Source: Turnera subulata
Lineage: Eukaryota; Streptophyta; Magnoliopsida; Malpighiales; Passifloraceae
DNA length: 64,000 nucleotides
Direction: 5' to 3'
Assembly: GCA_028386065.3 (NCBI GenBank)
Contig: JAKUCV010003535.1
Span: 206,501 to 270,500, forward strand
The notes beneath the pieces are model-generated. The model was not told the origin of the DNA and did no database searches. It saw only the letters and a program-made list of their open reading frames with translations. The stretch's first letter is position 1, and the number at the start of each line of letters is the position of its first letter. The position numbers and the translations under genes were made by a program. Below, piece by piece: positions 1 through 11,699 of the stretch.

Positions 1-904
1 GAATGCCAGCCCATGGTGGTCATGACGAGATGATCGCTGGAAATGGGCGGTCAAGGCTTCCAGAATCTTCTTTTTTCCTCTTTTCTTGATCCTGGCTTTC
101 AACCATCAGATCTAAGGGTTCAATTTTGACCTTAGGATTAGAGTGACGACCCCTGGCACTCTGAATACTATAAATAGACCACCCCCCCCCCCCACACACA
201 CACACACATAAACAAAGGCATCTACACATACAATTCTCTTTTTTTCTATAAGCTTAGGTGCTTGGAGAAATCCTTCTCCTCCAAGCCTAGAAATCTTTTT
301 AGGAGTTGTTATTCTGTAGAAATTTCGTAGAGAGGAGCAGTAAGAAGAGGTTATCAAGAGGAGATCAAAAAAAGGAGCTCGAAGAATGAGCATAGGAGTG
401 AAAGAAGAGTTGGGTTAGAACACAACCAGAAGCAAGGAGCTAGAAGAGAGCTATAAGAGGTTTGATTCCGATTTCTTTTTGATTTTTTCTTGCTGAATTT
501 CGTGATTGTTGCTGCTGTGATGATGATGATGTGATTGCTATGTGATGCTATGTAAGAACTACATAAACTTTGAAACTGGTAGCCAGAGTACGTAGGCCGT
601 TTCTGAAACTCAAGCTCAATTATGTTTTTATTTTCTATTTTGTTCTTGTTTTCTGTTTATTATTGTTGCTGTGATTTTTTTCCACACTTGCACATGGCAT
701 ACTTTTGTTCTTCAATTGCACACAATTTTGCCCCAACACGGATGGGTGCCTAGCACCTTTCCATTTGTGACGAATCCCCGAATCCAGCATCTTTGGTTTG
801 TTATGACCTGTTGCCTTAAGAAGTTGATGATGCTAAAGAAAAATTTTTCCCTGAATTTTCCCAAGTAATAAAATTTAGGTGGTGACTCCTTTGATATTCA
901 GAGG
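1..904 (+). mobile_element. Partial Ogre-like LTR (copy L0), cut by the window start
   Basis: This is the 3' two thirds of the LTR family seen again at 4676, 9511 (reverse), 13078, 25599, 32918 and 62267. It shares the GACCGCC/GGCGGTC block at its left edge, a TATA box, the 'GCTTGGAGAAA...CTCCAAGC' leader hairpin, the 'GTACGTAGG' block and the tail 'GGATGGGTGCC'. The usual LTR end (GGTATTCACA) is missing: similarity stops near 900 and decayed copia sequence begins, so the 3' end is truncated. No gene is present; small ORFs here are chance. Confidence 0.8.
169..177 (+). promoter_or_regulatory. TATA box of LTR L0
   Basis: TATAAATAG occupies the same place relative to the GGCGGTC block and leader hairpin as in the other LTR copies. 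A C-run plus (CA)n microsatellite (182-208) follows it. Activity is inferred from position only. Confidence 0.6.
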
Positions 905-2010
905 AGATATAGCCTCATGCATACCTCCCAAATGACCAAGGAAACGTCTTAACTATATAGCCTCTTGTACCGCTGATGATAAAGCTACAAACTCTGCTTC
1001 CATCGTCAACAAGACTACACATGACTGCTTCTTACTACTCTATGATATTGCACCATTGTTTAGTAAGATTACATAGCCAGAGGTAGATTTTCTCTGGTCC
1101 AATTCTCCTCCCCAGTCGGCATCTGTGTAAGCTTTCAAGTGAAACCCATCTCCTTGAAAACTCAGAGTGTAATCAATTGTGCCTTTCAAATACCGAAGTA
1201 TTCTTTTGACTTCTGTTCAATGTCCTCGCCCGGGATCGGATTGGTATCTGCTTACATTTCAATAACATAACAAATATCTGGTCTGGTACACAATGTAGTA
1301 TACATCAGAATCCCAATAGCACTGACATATGACACATTTGCCATATGTTCCTTTTCTTCCCGAGTTTGGGGACAATTTGTTGGTCAGATTATTGCCCTTA
1401 GGAACAAGTGTATTCACAGGCTTTGAATTTTCCATACAAAATCATTATAAAATTTTCTTGATAATGCTCTTGTGAAATAGACAATAATCTTTTGAACCGA
1501 TCTCTAAGGATCTTAATCCCTAGAATGTATGCAACTTGACCCATGTCCTTGATCTCAAAGTTGGAGGACAACCAAGTCTTTGTTTATACCAGGAAATCCT
1601 TACCATTTCCAGCCAACAATGTGTCGTAAAGTGACAAGATCACAAAATGGTCCCCTGATCTCTTGACATATACACAATGATCCTCATCTATTATGATGAA
1701 CATGAAAGATGTGATGGCTTCATGAAACCTAAGGTACCACTGTCTAGAAGATTGTTTAAGTCCATAAATGGATCTCATCAGTCGACACATTTTGTGTTGG
1801 TGACCTTTTACTGCCTCCACTGCTTATTGCATCTAAATTTCCTCTTCTAGATTTCCATTAAGGAAAGCCGTCTTTACACCCATTTGATGTAACTCAAGAT
1901 CAAGATATTTCACAATAGCTAAGATCAATCAAATATATGCAAATCTCACAATAGGAGAGAAAGTTTCCTCATAATCTATTCCTTCCTATTGTGCGTACCA
2001 ATCCCCAAAC
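905..2010 (-). pseudogene. Copia RT and RNase H remnant, copy 1
   Basis: Read on the minus strand this is the 3' half of a Ty1/copia polyprotein. RT motifs run from about 2010 (a block ending KTAFLNGN) through YGLKQSSRQWY near 1740. The YVDD box is decayed to LYDTLLAGN near 1610. RNase H follows with DADWGG near 1100 and TMEAEFVALSSA near 1000. Stops and frame changes break it into pieces of fewer than 80 codons, so it is not functional. The left end stops in RNase H at the junction with the truncated LTR, so no 3' LTR of this copia element remains. Confidence 0.85.
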
Positions 2011-3115
2011 ATGGTTAGACTGCATGGAGCTTAACTCTTCATCCATTGCTCTAATACATTCATCCTTGGCAATATAGGAGATAGCCTAATTATAGGTTTT
2101 TGGTTCCTCTTCATCAAGAGGTTCTTCAAGTAAGGCTTGCCGATACGCATCATCGACACCTTCGATCTGAAAGCGACATCATGGCACCTTACCATGTAGT
2201 GATGCGGTTCCACTACTATCCAAGGTTCTCCCACTAGGATCAAGATTCTGATGTGAACTAGAGTCACCCATACTCAATTGGTTTGCATTATCTTATCCTT
2301 CCTGATCACACATCTCAAAAAGAGAATGATTAGGCCTTGTAACACCTCTCCTTGGAAACTCATTTTCCAAGAATGTCACATCTTGTGATTCAAATTTTGT
2401 ATTCTCTACACCTTCATGTTCACCAATGAACACATAACCTTTGGAGTTCTCAGAGTACCTAATGAAAATACTCTTACTTTTTCTAGGTCCTAATTTCCCA
2501 TGTTTGTGCGAAGAGTTATGGATATAAGCAGCACAGCTCCAAGGCTTTAGCCAACTTAAGTCAGGCTTCCTACCTGTCCAGAACTCATAAGGTGTAGTGA
2601 AAATAGATTTTGAGGGCACCAAGTTCAGTACGTGTGTCGTAGTTAAGAGTGCATCTCCCCAAAAAGAGACTGGCAACTTAGCTTGTGCCATCATGGATCT
2701 GACTATGTCAAGAAGAGTTCTACTTCTTCTTTCTGCAACACCATTTTGTTATGGAGTTCCAGGAATAGATAATTTCCTAACAATTCCTTTTTTATCACAC
2801 ATTTGTTTGAAAGACAAATAGTCATGGCTTCGGTTTTCTCTTAACGCCATGATACACCTATCAAGTTATTTTTCTACAAGGTTCATGAACTTTTTAAAAC
2901 AGTCCAATGCCCTAGACTTGTGAAAAATCAGATAGACATAACTGAAATGCGTGAAATCATCAACAAACGTGATGAAATAATAGGCACTATGCTTAGCGTT
3001 CACATTCATTGGATTATAGATGTCAGAATGGATTAATTGCAAAGGTTCTTTCACCCTCGTTGCTTTTCCAAATTTGTTTTCTTGCCGTTTTTCCTGCAAG
3101 ACAAAACTCACACAA
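2011..3115 (-). pseudogene. Copia integrase remnant, copy 1
   Basis: On the minus strand the integrase core appears as LIHSDIYNP and ITFVDDFTHFSYVYL (about 2940-3050), followed by the C-terminal part with FWGDALLTTTHVLN, TPYEFWTGRKP and GPRKSKSIFIRYSENSKGYV (2293-2690). The strand-transfer region between about 2700 and 2865 is in another frame, and the linker to RT (2031-2267) is shifted. The order protease, integrase, RT on the minus strand is the Ty1/copia order. It is non-functional. Confidence 0.82.
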
Positions 3116-3125
3116 GAAGTTCTAA

Positions 3126-3716
3126 CTAGTTAATAGAGCCTATTAGGGCCTCTTTAGTGAGGCGATTTATTTTGTGCTGGCCTATATGGCCAAGCCTCGA
3201 ATGCCACACATTCACATCATTGTTTACATTATTAGAAGATGCAACAAAGAAAAAACTGGATTTATTTGAAACACTTTCAATGTCCAAAACAATAAGACCA
3301 TTCATCCAAAAATTGTATCCACAAAGAGTAGTACCAAAGAATAAGTCCATACCAATTTTATGAAATTTTAGAAAGAAATCATGCTTTGACAAAACAAAAG
3401 TAGACACAAGATTTTTTTGTATCTCAGAAACAAAAAGTACATCGTACATGTCCAAAATTTGGCCACTACCCAACCTCAGTTGGCAAGTACCCAAACCTTT
3501 AAGTTCTAGTTTGGAGTTATTCCCCACATGAACCTACTGCGATCCACTTGGAATACGGCGATAGTCCATAAATGATCCTCGATCATTGGTTATGTGGTAT
3601 GTGGCCCCCGAATTTACAATCCATATGGCAGTTGATTCAGTCAATAAAACAGAACTAGAAACAAAACTAGAACTGAAATTAATATTGAAGGGACTTACCT
3701 TCTTGGCTATATGCAC
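3126..3716 (-). pseudogene. Copia protease and GAG-pre-integrase remnant, copy 1
   Basis: The minus strand reads WIVNSGATYHITND near 3600, the copia aspartic protease active site with DSG changed to NSG. Next comes a block ending LVSTFVLSKHDFF, then the zinc-binding start of integrase with VWHSRLGHIGQHKINRL (about 3160-3200). A frame break lies between 3527 and 3534. The missing catalytic Asp and the break argue against activity. A close second copy lies at 29084-29600. Confidence 0.82.
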
Positions 3717-4354
3717 TCAGTAGAAAAATGCCCCCTCTGACCACAATTATAACATCTGAACTGATTCTTGTTCTTGTTCATTTTCTGTTCAGAATTAGGA
3801 TTCATTTTTTTCCACTAAAAGGTTTCCTTTAATCTGCTTTGCCTTCTTCCCTTCGTTGTTCATTTGTATCTGGTTACGCTTATTACTTCTACTACTTTCA
3901 GCAACCAAGGGATTGGTTTGAGGAGGTTCTTTGGACGCCCCAAGGCACTCCTCCTCTAGCTCAAGATGAGGAACAACATCGTCAAATAGTAACATTGAAG
4001 TTGTTGGTCAACTAGACTTTCACATAGTCCCAAGAATTCGGAAATGATCGGATGACAGCTTCAACCTTTTGTTCCATAATGAGTTAGTGACCCGCATCAC
4101 TTAACTCACTGATCATGTTTGACATGTCCCTCAAATGTTGTTTCATTGTACGGTTGGAGTTTTTTTTGTAGACGTCAAACCTGACTGTCAACTGCCTTAG
4201 TTTGGTCAAGGACACACCACTAAACTCTGTCTAGAAGGCAACTCATATTTTTTTAGCACTAAGCATTTTGTTATAGGAGCGCATCAAGTCATTCTCCATG
4301 CTACTGAGCATGGTGATGCGAGCGAGAGAGTTATTCTTCTTCCAAGTAAGGTAG

Positions 4355-4389
<35 letters not shown>

Positions 4390-4556
4390 GTTGGGTTGTG
4401 GCCCCCTCCTTAGGCTCAATCGTCTCGGTTTCTAGAGTATCAAGAACATCCTGTTCCTCCAGCACATACTCGATTTTCATAAACTTCATAGTTATCACTA
4501 TTGAGCTTTTCATTTTTGTTTAGCTCAGTGATGATACCCTTTGTAGCAGCAGCCAT
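3717..4556 (-). pseudogene. Copia gag remnant with CCHC knuckle, copy 1
   Basis: The start codon is at 4554-4556 on the minus strand, with N-terminal MAAATKGIITELN, a recognisable Ty1/copia gag opening. A frameshift follows, then EYVLEEQDVLDTLE in another frame. The middle matches the UBN2-type capsid block (MKQHLRDMSNMISEL in the second copy). Near 3740 lies a CCHC knuckle, CYNCGQRGHFSTEC. A (CT)n run interrupts the gene at about 4353-4384. There are several frame changes; it is not functional. Confidence 0.82.
4353..4384. repeat. (CT)n microsatellite inside gag remnant
   Basis: A run of about 16 CT units lies within the gag pseudogene. The matching place in the second copy (near 30333) is much shorter, so the expansion came after the tandem duplication. 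Confidence 0.9.
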
Positions 4557-5189
4557 CCTTCAAATCATAATAGATTAGCCAACTTGCATATTGACAATCA
4601 AGACAAAAAAAATCATGCAAAAACCACATATGAATGAATGCCACATCATGTATGTATGCAAGGATATTACGCTTTTGTGAACACCCAAATTTGACCCACG
4701 AATATTTTGCTAAAAATTAGATTCCAAACATGCTTAACTTGAGGTTAATAAGATGATTTGAATTTAAGTCAAGGCATGATAAGAGTTTAATTTAGTAGAA
4801 TTAAGGTACATTTCATTTGCTTGGGCTCTTTTAGTTGTTTTTGATCCAATTATATGATGATTTTTTTTTGGGTTAAGAACGGGTTTAAAGGTCCAAGTGA
4901 ATGGATTTTCCAGAGTTTGGCTAGCCCATAAACACTTTACTTGCAGACTAATTTTGGTTCTGATTTTCGTGGAAAATCAGAATCAAATCATTCTTAATAT
5001 GGTAAATATGTTTTTGGTATGATTTGGGGACTTAATGTGTAATCAATCAATTAGGAGATGATTGGGGAGAGTAGTAATCAAGAAAAGAGCTAATTCTGGG
5101 TTGATTAGGGGTTAATTACACGGTAGAATCAAATCAGGGAGGAATTAAGGGAAACCGGGAGCAAAAAAAGGAAAGAACGGGGAAAATGC

Positions 5190-5330
5190 GGGGTGTCGGG
5201 CGGACATAGCGGGATGACCGCCGGTCCTGGTGGTCTTGTCACCCATGACCGCCAGCCATGGCGGACATCCAACTTAAGACCGCCGGCCCTGGCGGTCCTG
5301 GCGCCCAGATTGCCCGATTTTCCCCGATTT
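5190..5330 (+). promoter_or_regulatory. GACCGCC/GGCGGTC hairpin block upstream of the LTR TATA box
   Basis: There are several near-inverted pairs of GACCGCC and GGCGGTC (or GGCGGAC) with 4-10 base spacers, GC-rich against AT-rich surroundings, about 100-240 bp before the TATA box. The same block sits in this position in every complete LTR copy here. A role as a U3 control element is inference. Confidence 0.5.
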
Positions 5331-5425
5331 TCGCCCCTGATTTGATTCTACGCAGTTTTGGACCAGATTTTTGGGCATAATCTTCACCATTAAGTAGGTC
5401 CAGACCCTTAGACTTCCCTGAGCAC

Positions 5426-5434
5426 TATAAATAG
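5426..5434 (+). promoter_or_regulatory. TATA box of L1
   Basis: TATAAATAGG occurs at the same offset in all LTR copies and is the likely core promoter of the 5' LTR. Confidence 0.65.
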
Positions 5435-6417
5435 GACCCCTCACACACATTTCAAAGAATCAATCACTCATTACACACACACCCCGATAAGCTTTGTTTG
5501 CTTGGAGAAACTCTACTTCTCCAAGCCTTAAAACATTCCTATAGGCAGAAACTCTGGAGTAATTTAGTGGGAAAACATCAAGGAAGCAACCAACAAGAAG
5601 GGATCAAGAGGATATCAAGAGGAGGAGGCAATTAAAAGCATTCTAGGAGTCAAGAAGGTGGGCAATCCGAGTAAAAGGACCTGATGCAAGCAGTCTCAGA
5701 AAACAATCCATGTCTCAATTTCTTGAGGTCAGATTGCCATGATCTTGGACTCTTTGGAAAGCTAAGAAGGAGCGCTACAACTTTACTGTTGAGGCCAGAG
5801 GCTGAATCGACTATCTTCATCGTCGAAAATTCAGAAGAAGACGACTCATAGATTCTGTCCAACAACCGAGCTAAGTGTTCTAACCCTTTTCGAATGCGCA
5901 CTTTTATTGATTGTCACTTGTTGATTGTTTCATGATGCTTTTGGTGATTATGTGATTGTTGTGATGCCATGTCAAGAACTATGTGGGCTTTGAACTCGAT
6001 CTCCGGGGTACGTAGGTGGTCTATAGTGGTGGAGACTCAAGCCCAAATATTTTTATTTTTCCTTTTTGTTCCGCACCTTCTTCTTCTTCCCCTCCAATTC
6101 AATTTTATTGCTTTTATGTGACTTGCTTCCACACTTGCACACCTGCACAAGGCACACATAATTTCCTCAATTGTACAAGGTTTCGACCCAACACGGATGG
6201 GTGCCTAACACCTTCCCATTCGTGACGAACCCTTGATCCCATATCTTTGGTTCGCCATGACCATGTAGCCTAAAGGAGTCATGTAAAGATTTTTTTCCCA
6301 AATTTTGCCCTTAATAGAATTTGGGTGGCGACTTCAATGACATGGGATTGACCCGAGTAAGAAGGTTAAAGGATTAGGTGAATAGGCCCAAGTGATTTTG
6401 GGTCGGGTATTCATAGT

Positions 6418-6435
6418 TGGCGACTCCACTGGGGA
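6418..6435 (+). other. Primer binding site after L1
   Basis: TGGCGACTCCACTGGGGA starts two bases after the LTR end. TGG pairs with the CCA end of a tRNA. From memory, Ogre/Tat elements use a tRNA-Arg primer with a sequence of this kind; I could not check it against a tRNA set. Variants follow L3 (14693), L4 (15795) and L7 (63847). Confidence 0.75.
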
Positions 6436-9400
6436 AGTAGTGGGTTCAAGAAACCTTGTGCAATCGGTGAGTTTTGTGTGCCTTTTTATGTGTCATCATA
6501 AGTGCCTTGCATGCATGATGATTGATGTGAAGCCTCTATCGTAAGAGGGTGAGGGAATCCAAATCCGCTACATGCTTTCCTTAAGCGATAGTGGTTTGAG
6601 TGAACCTGTTTCTCGATGCTTAGCAAAGATGGGGATTAATTGGCCTTGGACCTCACGCGATATCCTTTATCACATATGAGTAGGTCAGCCTATTCCCTAG
6701 CGGCAATCTCTAGCCCCCAACCAGCTGCATACCCTGAGCATCTCACACATAGTGAATCAATAAGTGGTATGTGCATTTGTTGTGTGATTTTGATTGTAGA
6801 GTCGAGCCGATAACCCAAGACAAGAGGTCGAGATGAGGATTCAAAATGAAGAACCAAGTTGACAAGCCGAGCCAAGGGACTGACAAGCCAGATTGATGAG
6901 CAAAGCTAAGATAAAAAGTGGAGACATTGCCATTGAGAAAAGGGGCAAGCCCAAGTGCCTACTTGTGAACCAAGTCGATGAGCCAAGACAATGAGCTGGG
7001 AGAAGAACCACACAATGGGAGCCAAACTAATAAGTCGAGCTATTGAACCAAGCTGGGGTATCAAATTGGGGCTTTGCCATGAAGCCTTCTCGAGTAGACA
7101 AGATGCGAGCTCCAACAATTGGGGCACAATGGGGATAACGGTGAGGACGATGACAAAGACGCGGGAAGAAGAAATTGGGGAGGGATAATGGTGGAGATGA
7201 CAACGGAGATGATGCATTCCAAAGAGGGGATAAGAAAAGTGAGAGTCAACTTGAGATCATAGATCAAACTACTAGGCATGGATAGAATGATGACCAAGAA
7301 TTGGGAAGGCAGTGTGGTTGCCCTTTAGAGTTTAGAAGTCAAGACAAGTAAAAAAAGGGCGGTAGTTAAATTCTGAGTCCAGCAATAAATTTTGTTTTTC
7401 ACATAAGGAATAAAATTCTGGCTTCCTCATCTTTCGTGTGTATGTAGCAAAGTATGCATGACTTCATGACATTCTATTGGATCAGTCTAAGGGATCATAA
7501 AACGAACTACGAAGACCTGATTCTGTGGATGCAATCATAAACCCTTACCATAACCCACCTCCTAAAAACACTTTGTTGACACCGACCTTCGAACACATAC
7601 CTGATTTGACCTTTGATCACGTATCCAACCCATCGTCCATGTCGACCCCATCACAACCGCCGAGAACACTTGTCTAGAAGAGTTGCTTCCCAAAGATGAA
7701 TCTAGCTTCCGAAAGAATCTAATCCAAGGGCACTTGTTCAAAAGGGTCACTCTCCTCAAAGACAAAGGAAAAGAAAAAAAAAGGAAAAGAAACAAAAAGA
7801 AAAGAGAAAAGAAAAAACAAAAAAATAGAAGAAAAAAAAACGAAGAAGTGACTCTTGGTGCCTGAATGTTGATTCATCTCCTTTGGAACCGGAAAGGAAG
7901 GAAGAAGTCATAATACAAGTGTTCACCCACTTTCTTCAGCCTTCCACAAAACACCCTCATCTCAAACACGACACCATATCCACAGATACGTAGGTAACCT
8001 GACAACGGGCTCGGTCTATTATTGGTTCCCAGATTGATTTAATGGAAAGATTTGGGTCATTGCTAGATACACGTGCCGCACTGTTGATTGTATTTGGGCC
8101 TCTATCTGTAGTCAGAAGGCCTCTCTTTTCGATTTGTATTTCACTGTCAATTGAGTCTATCTCCCTCCAAAAACCCACTCTGAATTTGGTCATCGATTGT
8201 CATGCACCCTCAGCGAGCTCCCGATAGCACTTTGGTTTCCCAGTAACCCCTCATCGAAATTAATGGTTTACCTCTCCATTAGTCATCCGAGTATACCCAG
8301 GTCCAGTGGTCTCGATCTTGCCCAAAGCTTTATGGTCTCAATATTTTGTGTCTATGGTTGCTACTCCCAAAAAGAAAAAAAAGAAAAAAGAGAAAAAAAG
8401 AAGAAGAAAAAAAAGCCTGCTAGGTTGAAAACCCGAGAGGGCGACCTAGGCAAAAGTTAAGGCCAAAACGAAAATGGGATAGTAGCCAATGACAACAAAG
8501 AGAGATCCATGTGTTAGATCACTCATCAGAGATAGACCACACGGTTGACAATGTCATCATCAACGAAAAGGGTATAGAAGCATCTGGGCATATTGCCCCA
8601 TCTATTGTCAAAGGGGTATTCACTCATCTGTCCACCTTACTCTGATTAGACAATTTGTCCATCCAAACTTTTCAACAGGGAATGCTTACCTTTGGAGTCC
8701 CAGCTAGAATTTGAAATGAATGGGTTTATAGTCATTGGGTGTTTTTTTCTTTGAAGCTTTGGGATTTTTTATGGGATAACTCGCTTTTTCTCAAGTTGCT
8801 TAACTTTCACCTTAGCTCGAAGGGTTTTTTATACTCATGCATCATACTAGGGGCATTCACATTCGAGTGCACTACGTCTGAGGTAGAAAGTACATACATC
8901 CAAATATGCAAGTAGAGTTAGATGGCACTTGCATCAAAGGAGAAAGGGGAGACAAAAGAGAGGAAAAGAAGAGGGAAGAGGAAGAGAGGAAGACATAAAG
9001 AGAGAAAAAAGGGGAAAACATGTCATAAGCACTTGCATCTAAAAGACAAGCATGTAGAAGTTAGGGGCATCCTCATGCATTGAAAAGATGACACACTTAG
9101 ACATGATCATGCATCATTCACATGTAGGACATGAATTCCTGGATAAGGTAGACTTGGTTGAGGGTAAGGGGTCAACAAAGGTGAACCATGAATCCATCAC
9201 TTAATGTAGACTTACATTTCCTAAGGTTGTTAGTTGAAGAAGCATGGCATGAACAAATCTTGTAGCTAATGAGAATTGTAGACAAGGGGCATGTCATGCC
9301 TTGTTTCTCTGACTCGTCAAGTCGACAACACGCAATAAAGGCACATCTACCTTGAAAATTAGACCTGCATCATGACATTAAGGGCATGGCAGGCCCCTAG

Positions 9401-9505
9401 TCTGGTTTAATGAGGTCGCAAGAGGCATGCTACCCCATCATTGGAGTTAACTTTCCGGGACACGCTAGCCCCACGCAACTTTGAGATTTGCTTGGGACAT
9501 GTTAC
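6436..9505 (+). mobile_element. Internal region 1, left part: leader and non-coding, no gag-pol
   Basis: The first 400 bp match the leader after L4 (15813-16160) and after L7 (63865-64000). Later blocks, such as CATAAAACGAACTACGAAG near 7497 and the motif GCTAGGTTGAAAACCCGA near 8420, match 17350 and 17860-17925 in the second internal region. A purine-rich stretch lies at 7760-7840 and another at 8370-8415. Between 9050 and 9505 there are several short GGGGCATG...GCCCC-like inverted pairs. I find no gag, protease, RT or integrase motif in any frame; ORFs here are short and look like chance. Confidence 0.65.
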
Positions 9506-9510
9506 GCCGT

Positions 9511-11125
9511 TGTAAATACCCGACCCAAAATCACTTGGGCCTATTCACCTTTCCTTTACACCTTCTTCATAACCATCATCTAACATCTTTGGAGTCGCCA
9601 CCCAAATTTTTTTAAGGGACAAAAATTTGGGAAAAACCCTTCATGTGACTCCATTTAGGCAACCGGATAACGAACCAAAGATGCTGGACCCGGGGATTCG
9701 TCATGGATGGAAAGGTGTTAGGCACCCATCCATGTTGGGGCAAAACTTTGTGCAATTAGAGGATTTTGTATGCCTTGTGTAAGTGTGCGAGTGTGAGCAC
9801 CAAAACACATAATAACTGAATATTAAAAAGAAAAGGGAGAAGAAGAAGATTGGGCTTGAGTTTCCACCACTAGAAACCACCTACGTACCCCGGCGACCGG
9901 GTTCAAAGCCCATATAGTTCTTGACATGGCATCACAAGAATCACATCATCATCAATATCAACATCTCAACGATAATTGGTCAGAGAAAAAGGGATTAGGA
10001 TTACCTCTTGTAGCCCTCCTCTAGCTCCTTGGTTTGGGTTGTGCCTCCCACACAATTTCTTCCCACTCCTCAACTCAATCTTGGAGTTCTTCTTGATTTT
10101 CCCGCTTTCTGCCTTCAATGGATGATGCTACCCACGAAATTCTACCAGAGTTTTGCCTATGGAACTATTTCTTAAGCTTGGAGAGATAGAGTTTCTCCAA
10201 GCGTCAAAGCTTTATGAAGAGTGTTTGTGTAATAGAATGTGTGTCCTTTCAAATGTGAGAAGGGGGTCCTATTTATAGTGTTCTGGGTAGCCTAGGGGCG
10301 TGGACTAACTTAATGATCAAGGTAATGGCCAAAAATCTAGGCCAAAACCGAGTAGAATTAGATTAAGGGCGAAAATTGGGGAGAAAACGCGTTTCCGGGT
10401 GTGCATGAACGCCATGGCCGGCGGTCATCCCATGGATGACAGCCAGGCCGGGCGGTCATGGGTGGAAGACCGCCCAGGCCAGGCGGTTATCCCGAGATGA
10501 CCGCCCGCGCCTACGCGTTTCACCCGTTTTTTCCTTTTTCGGTCCCGATTCTCCCCTAATTCCTCCCTGATTGATCCTACCGCGTAATTAACCCCTAAAC
10601 TACTCAGAATCCTCTGCTTCCTTGATTACTACTCCCCCCAATCATCTCCTAATTGACTAATTACACATTGATTCCATATTTTTAGCAAAAATCATACCAA
10701 AAACATTCTTGCTATTAAGGAATGATTTAACTCTGATTTTCATGGAAAATCAGAGCTAAATTTGCCTGCGAGCAAGGTGTTAGTGGGCTGTGAAACTTTG
10801 AAGAAAAGTCCATACCTTATTAAATTGGACCTTTACATTTATCTTCAACCCAAAAATAAATATAATTGGGTTCAACAAATAAACAAGCCCAAATTTAATG
10901 AGATAAAATATATTTTAGCAATTTAGTCCTTAACATATCCTACGATTAAATCGTCTCATTAATCCTAGGCATATAAAAGTTTTAATTACTATAACGTATA
11001 AATTCTATTAAAATTTAAACCCCATCCATGCTTCAACCCAAGACTAACTCATCAATCTTATGATTTAAACATGTCTGGAGTCTAATTTCAATAGAACCTT
11101 CATGGGTCAAATTTGGGTGTTCACA
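9511..11125 (-). mobile_element. Solo LTR L2, reverse orientation, TSD GCCGT
   Basis: Read on the minus strand it begins TGTGAACACCC (at 11125) and ends GGTATTTACA (at 9511), 1615 bp. GCCGT stands on both sides (9506-9510 and 11126-11130). No internal region or second LTR accompanies it, so it is a solo LTR left by LTR-LTR recombination after insertion. It carries the GACCGCC block (about 10395-10515) and a reversed TATA box. Confidence 0.9.
10269..10277 (-). promoter_or_regulatory. TATA box of solo LTR L2
   Basis: CTATTTATA on the plus strand is TATAAATAG on the minus strand, at the family's usual offset. Confidence 0.6.
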
Positions 11126-11130
11126 GCCGT

Positions 11131-11560
11131 GAGGTTTGAACCAATTGTTGGGCATGCTACCCTGCTTTGATCGATTGACTCCCAGGGGCACGGCGGGCCC
11201 ATTTATTTGATTATGACTAGGAAGGGTAGATCACCCATTTGGCCAAGATTTGGGACAATCAGGATGATTGTGGGCTAGGGGCACGCTAGACCATGACTAG
11301 ATGATGCTGGGGGTATCATTCCCCATCTTGAGAAAATCAAACCAGGGGTATAATGTGCCCGCATTTAGGCAAGGGGCTTCTCACCTCGTTTCCGGCTTGT
11401 CTGTCTCAAAGGGCATAACACACACCATTTCCTTCAAACCCAGCTAGATGACATAGGGGCATGGGATCCAGACAATTCAACCATGAGAGAACCTGTGAGG
11501 CAAAACTTAGCCCAGAACCTGAGAGCATAAGGGAACCCAGTCTAGAAAGCCAAACACCTG
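11131..11560 (+). repeat. Run of short GGGGCA...GCCC hairpins
   Basis: Short inverted pairs recur at roughly 40-60 bp, for example GGGCATGCTACCC near 11150, GGGGGTATCATTCCCC near 11308 and GGGGTATAATGTGCCC near 11344. The same kind of run lies at 9050-9505 (on the other side of the inserted L2) and at 31690-32240, each time ahead of an ATGAGATGATT array. The stretch is otherwise non-coding. Confidence 0.6.
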
Positions 11561-11699
11561 GTCATTACACCTCAAAAGAGAACCAGTAAATCCATTAGGT
11601 GAGCAAACACAAACCAGTAGGACAATGAGAGAATATGAGATACCCAATCAGGAGAGAACCAAAGCCGGGACGCGGCTCCCGCAAACCGTGAGACATATG

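Larger units (their letters stand above)
4676..6415 (+). mobile_element. 5' LTR of the complex (L1)
   Basis: This 1740-bp LTR starts TGTGAACACCC and ends GGTATTCATA (expected CACA, one change). In order it holds an AT-rich first part, the GACCGCC/GGCGGTC hairpin block (about 5190-5330), a TATA box at 5426, the GCTTGGAGAAA leader hairpin (5514-5527), the GTACGTAGG block and a tail containing GGATGGGTGCC. A primer binding site follows at once, identifying it as a 5' LTR. Confidence 0.9.

Noticed and set aside
6906..8460. Several 60-103 codon ORFs on both strands, including one ending KPARLKTREGDLGKS
   Set aside because: No recognised domain and no shared frame with the homologous internal region 2; the last is the translation of a conserved non-coding motif.
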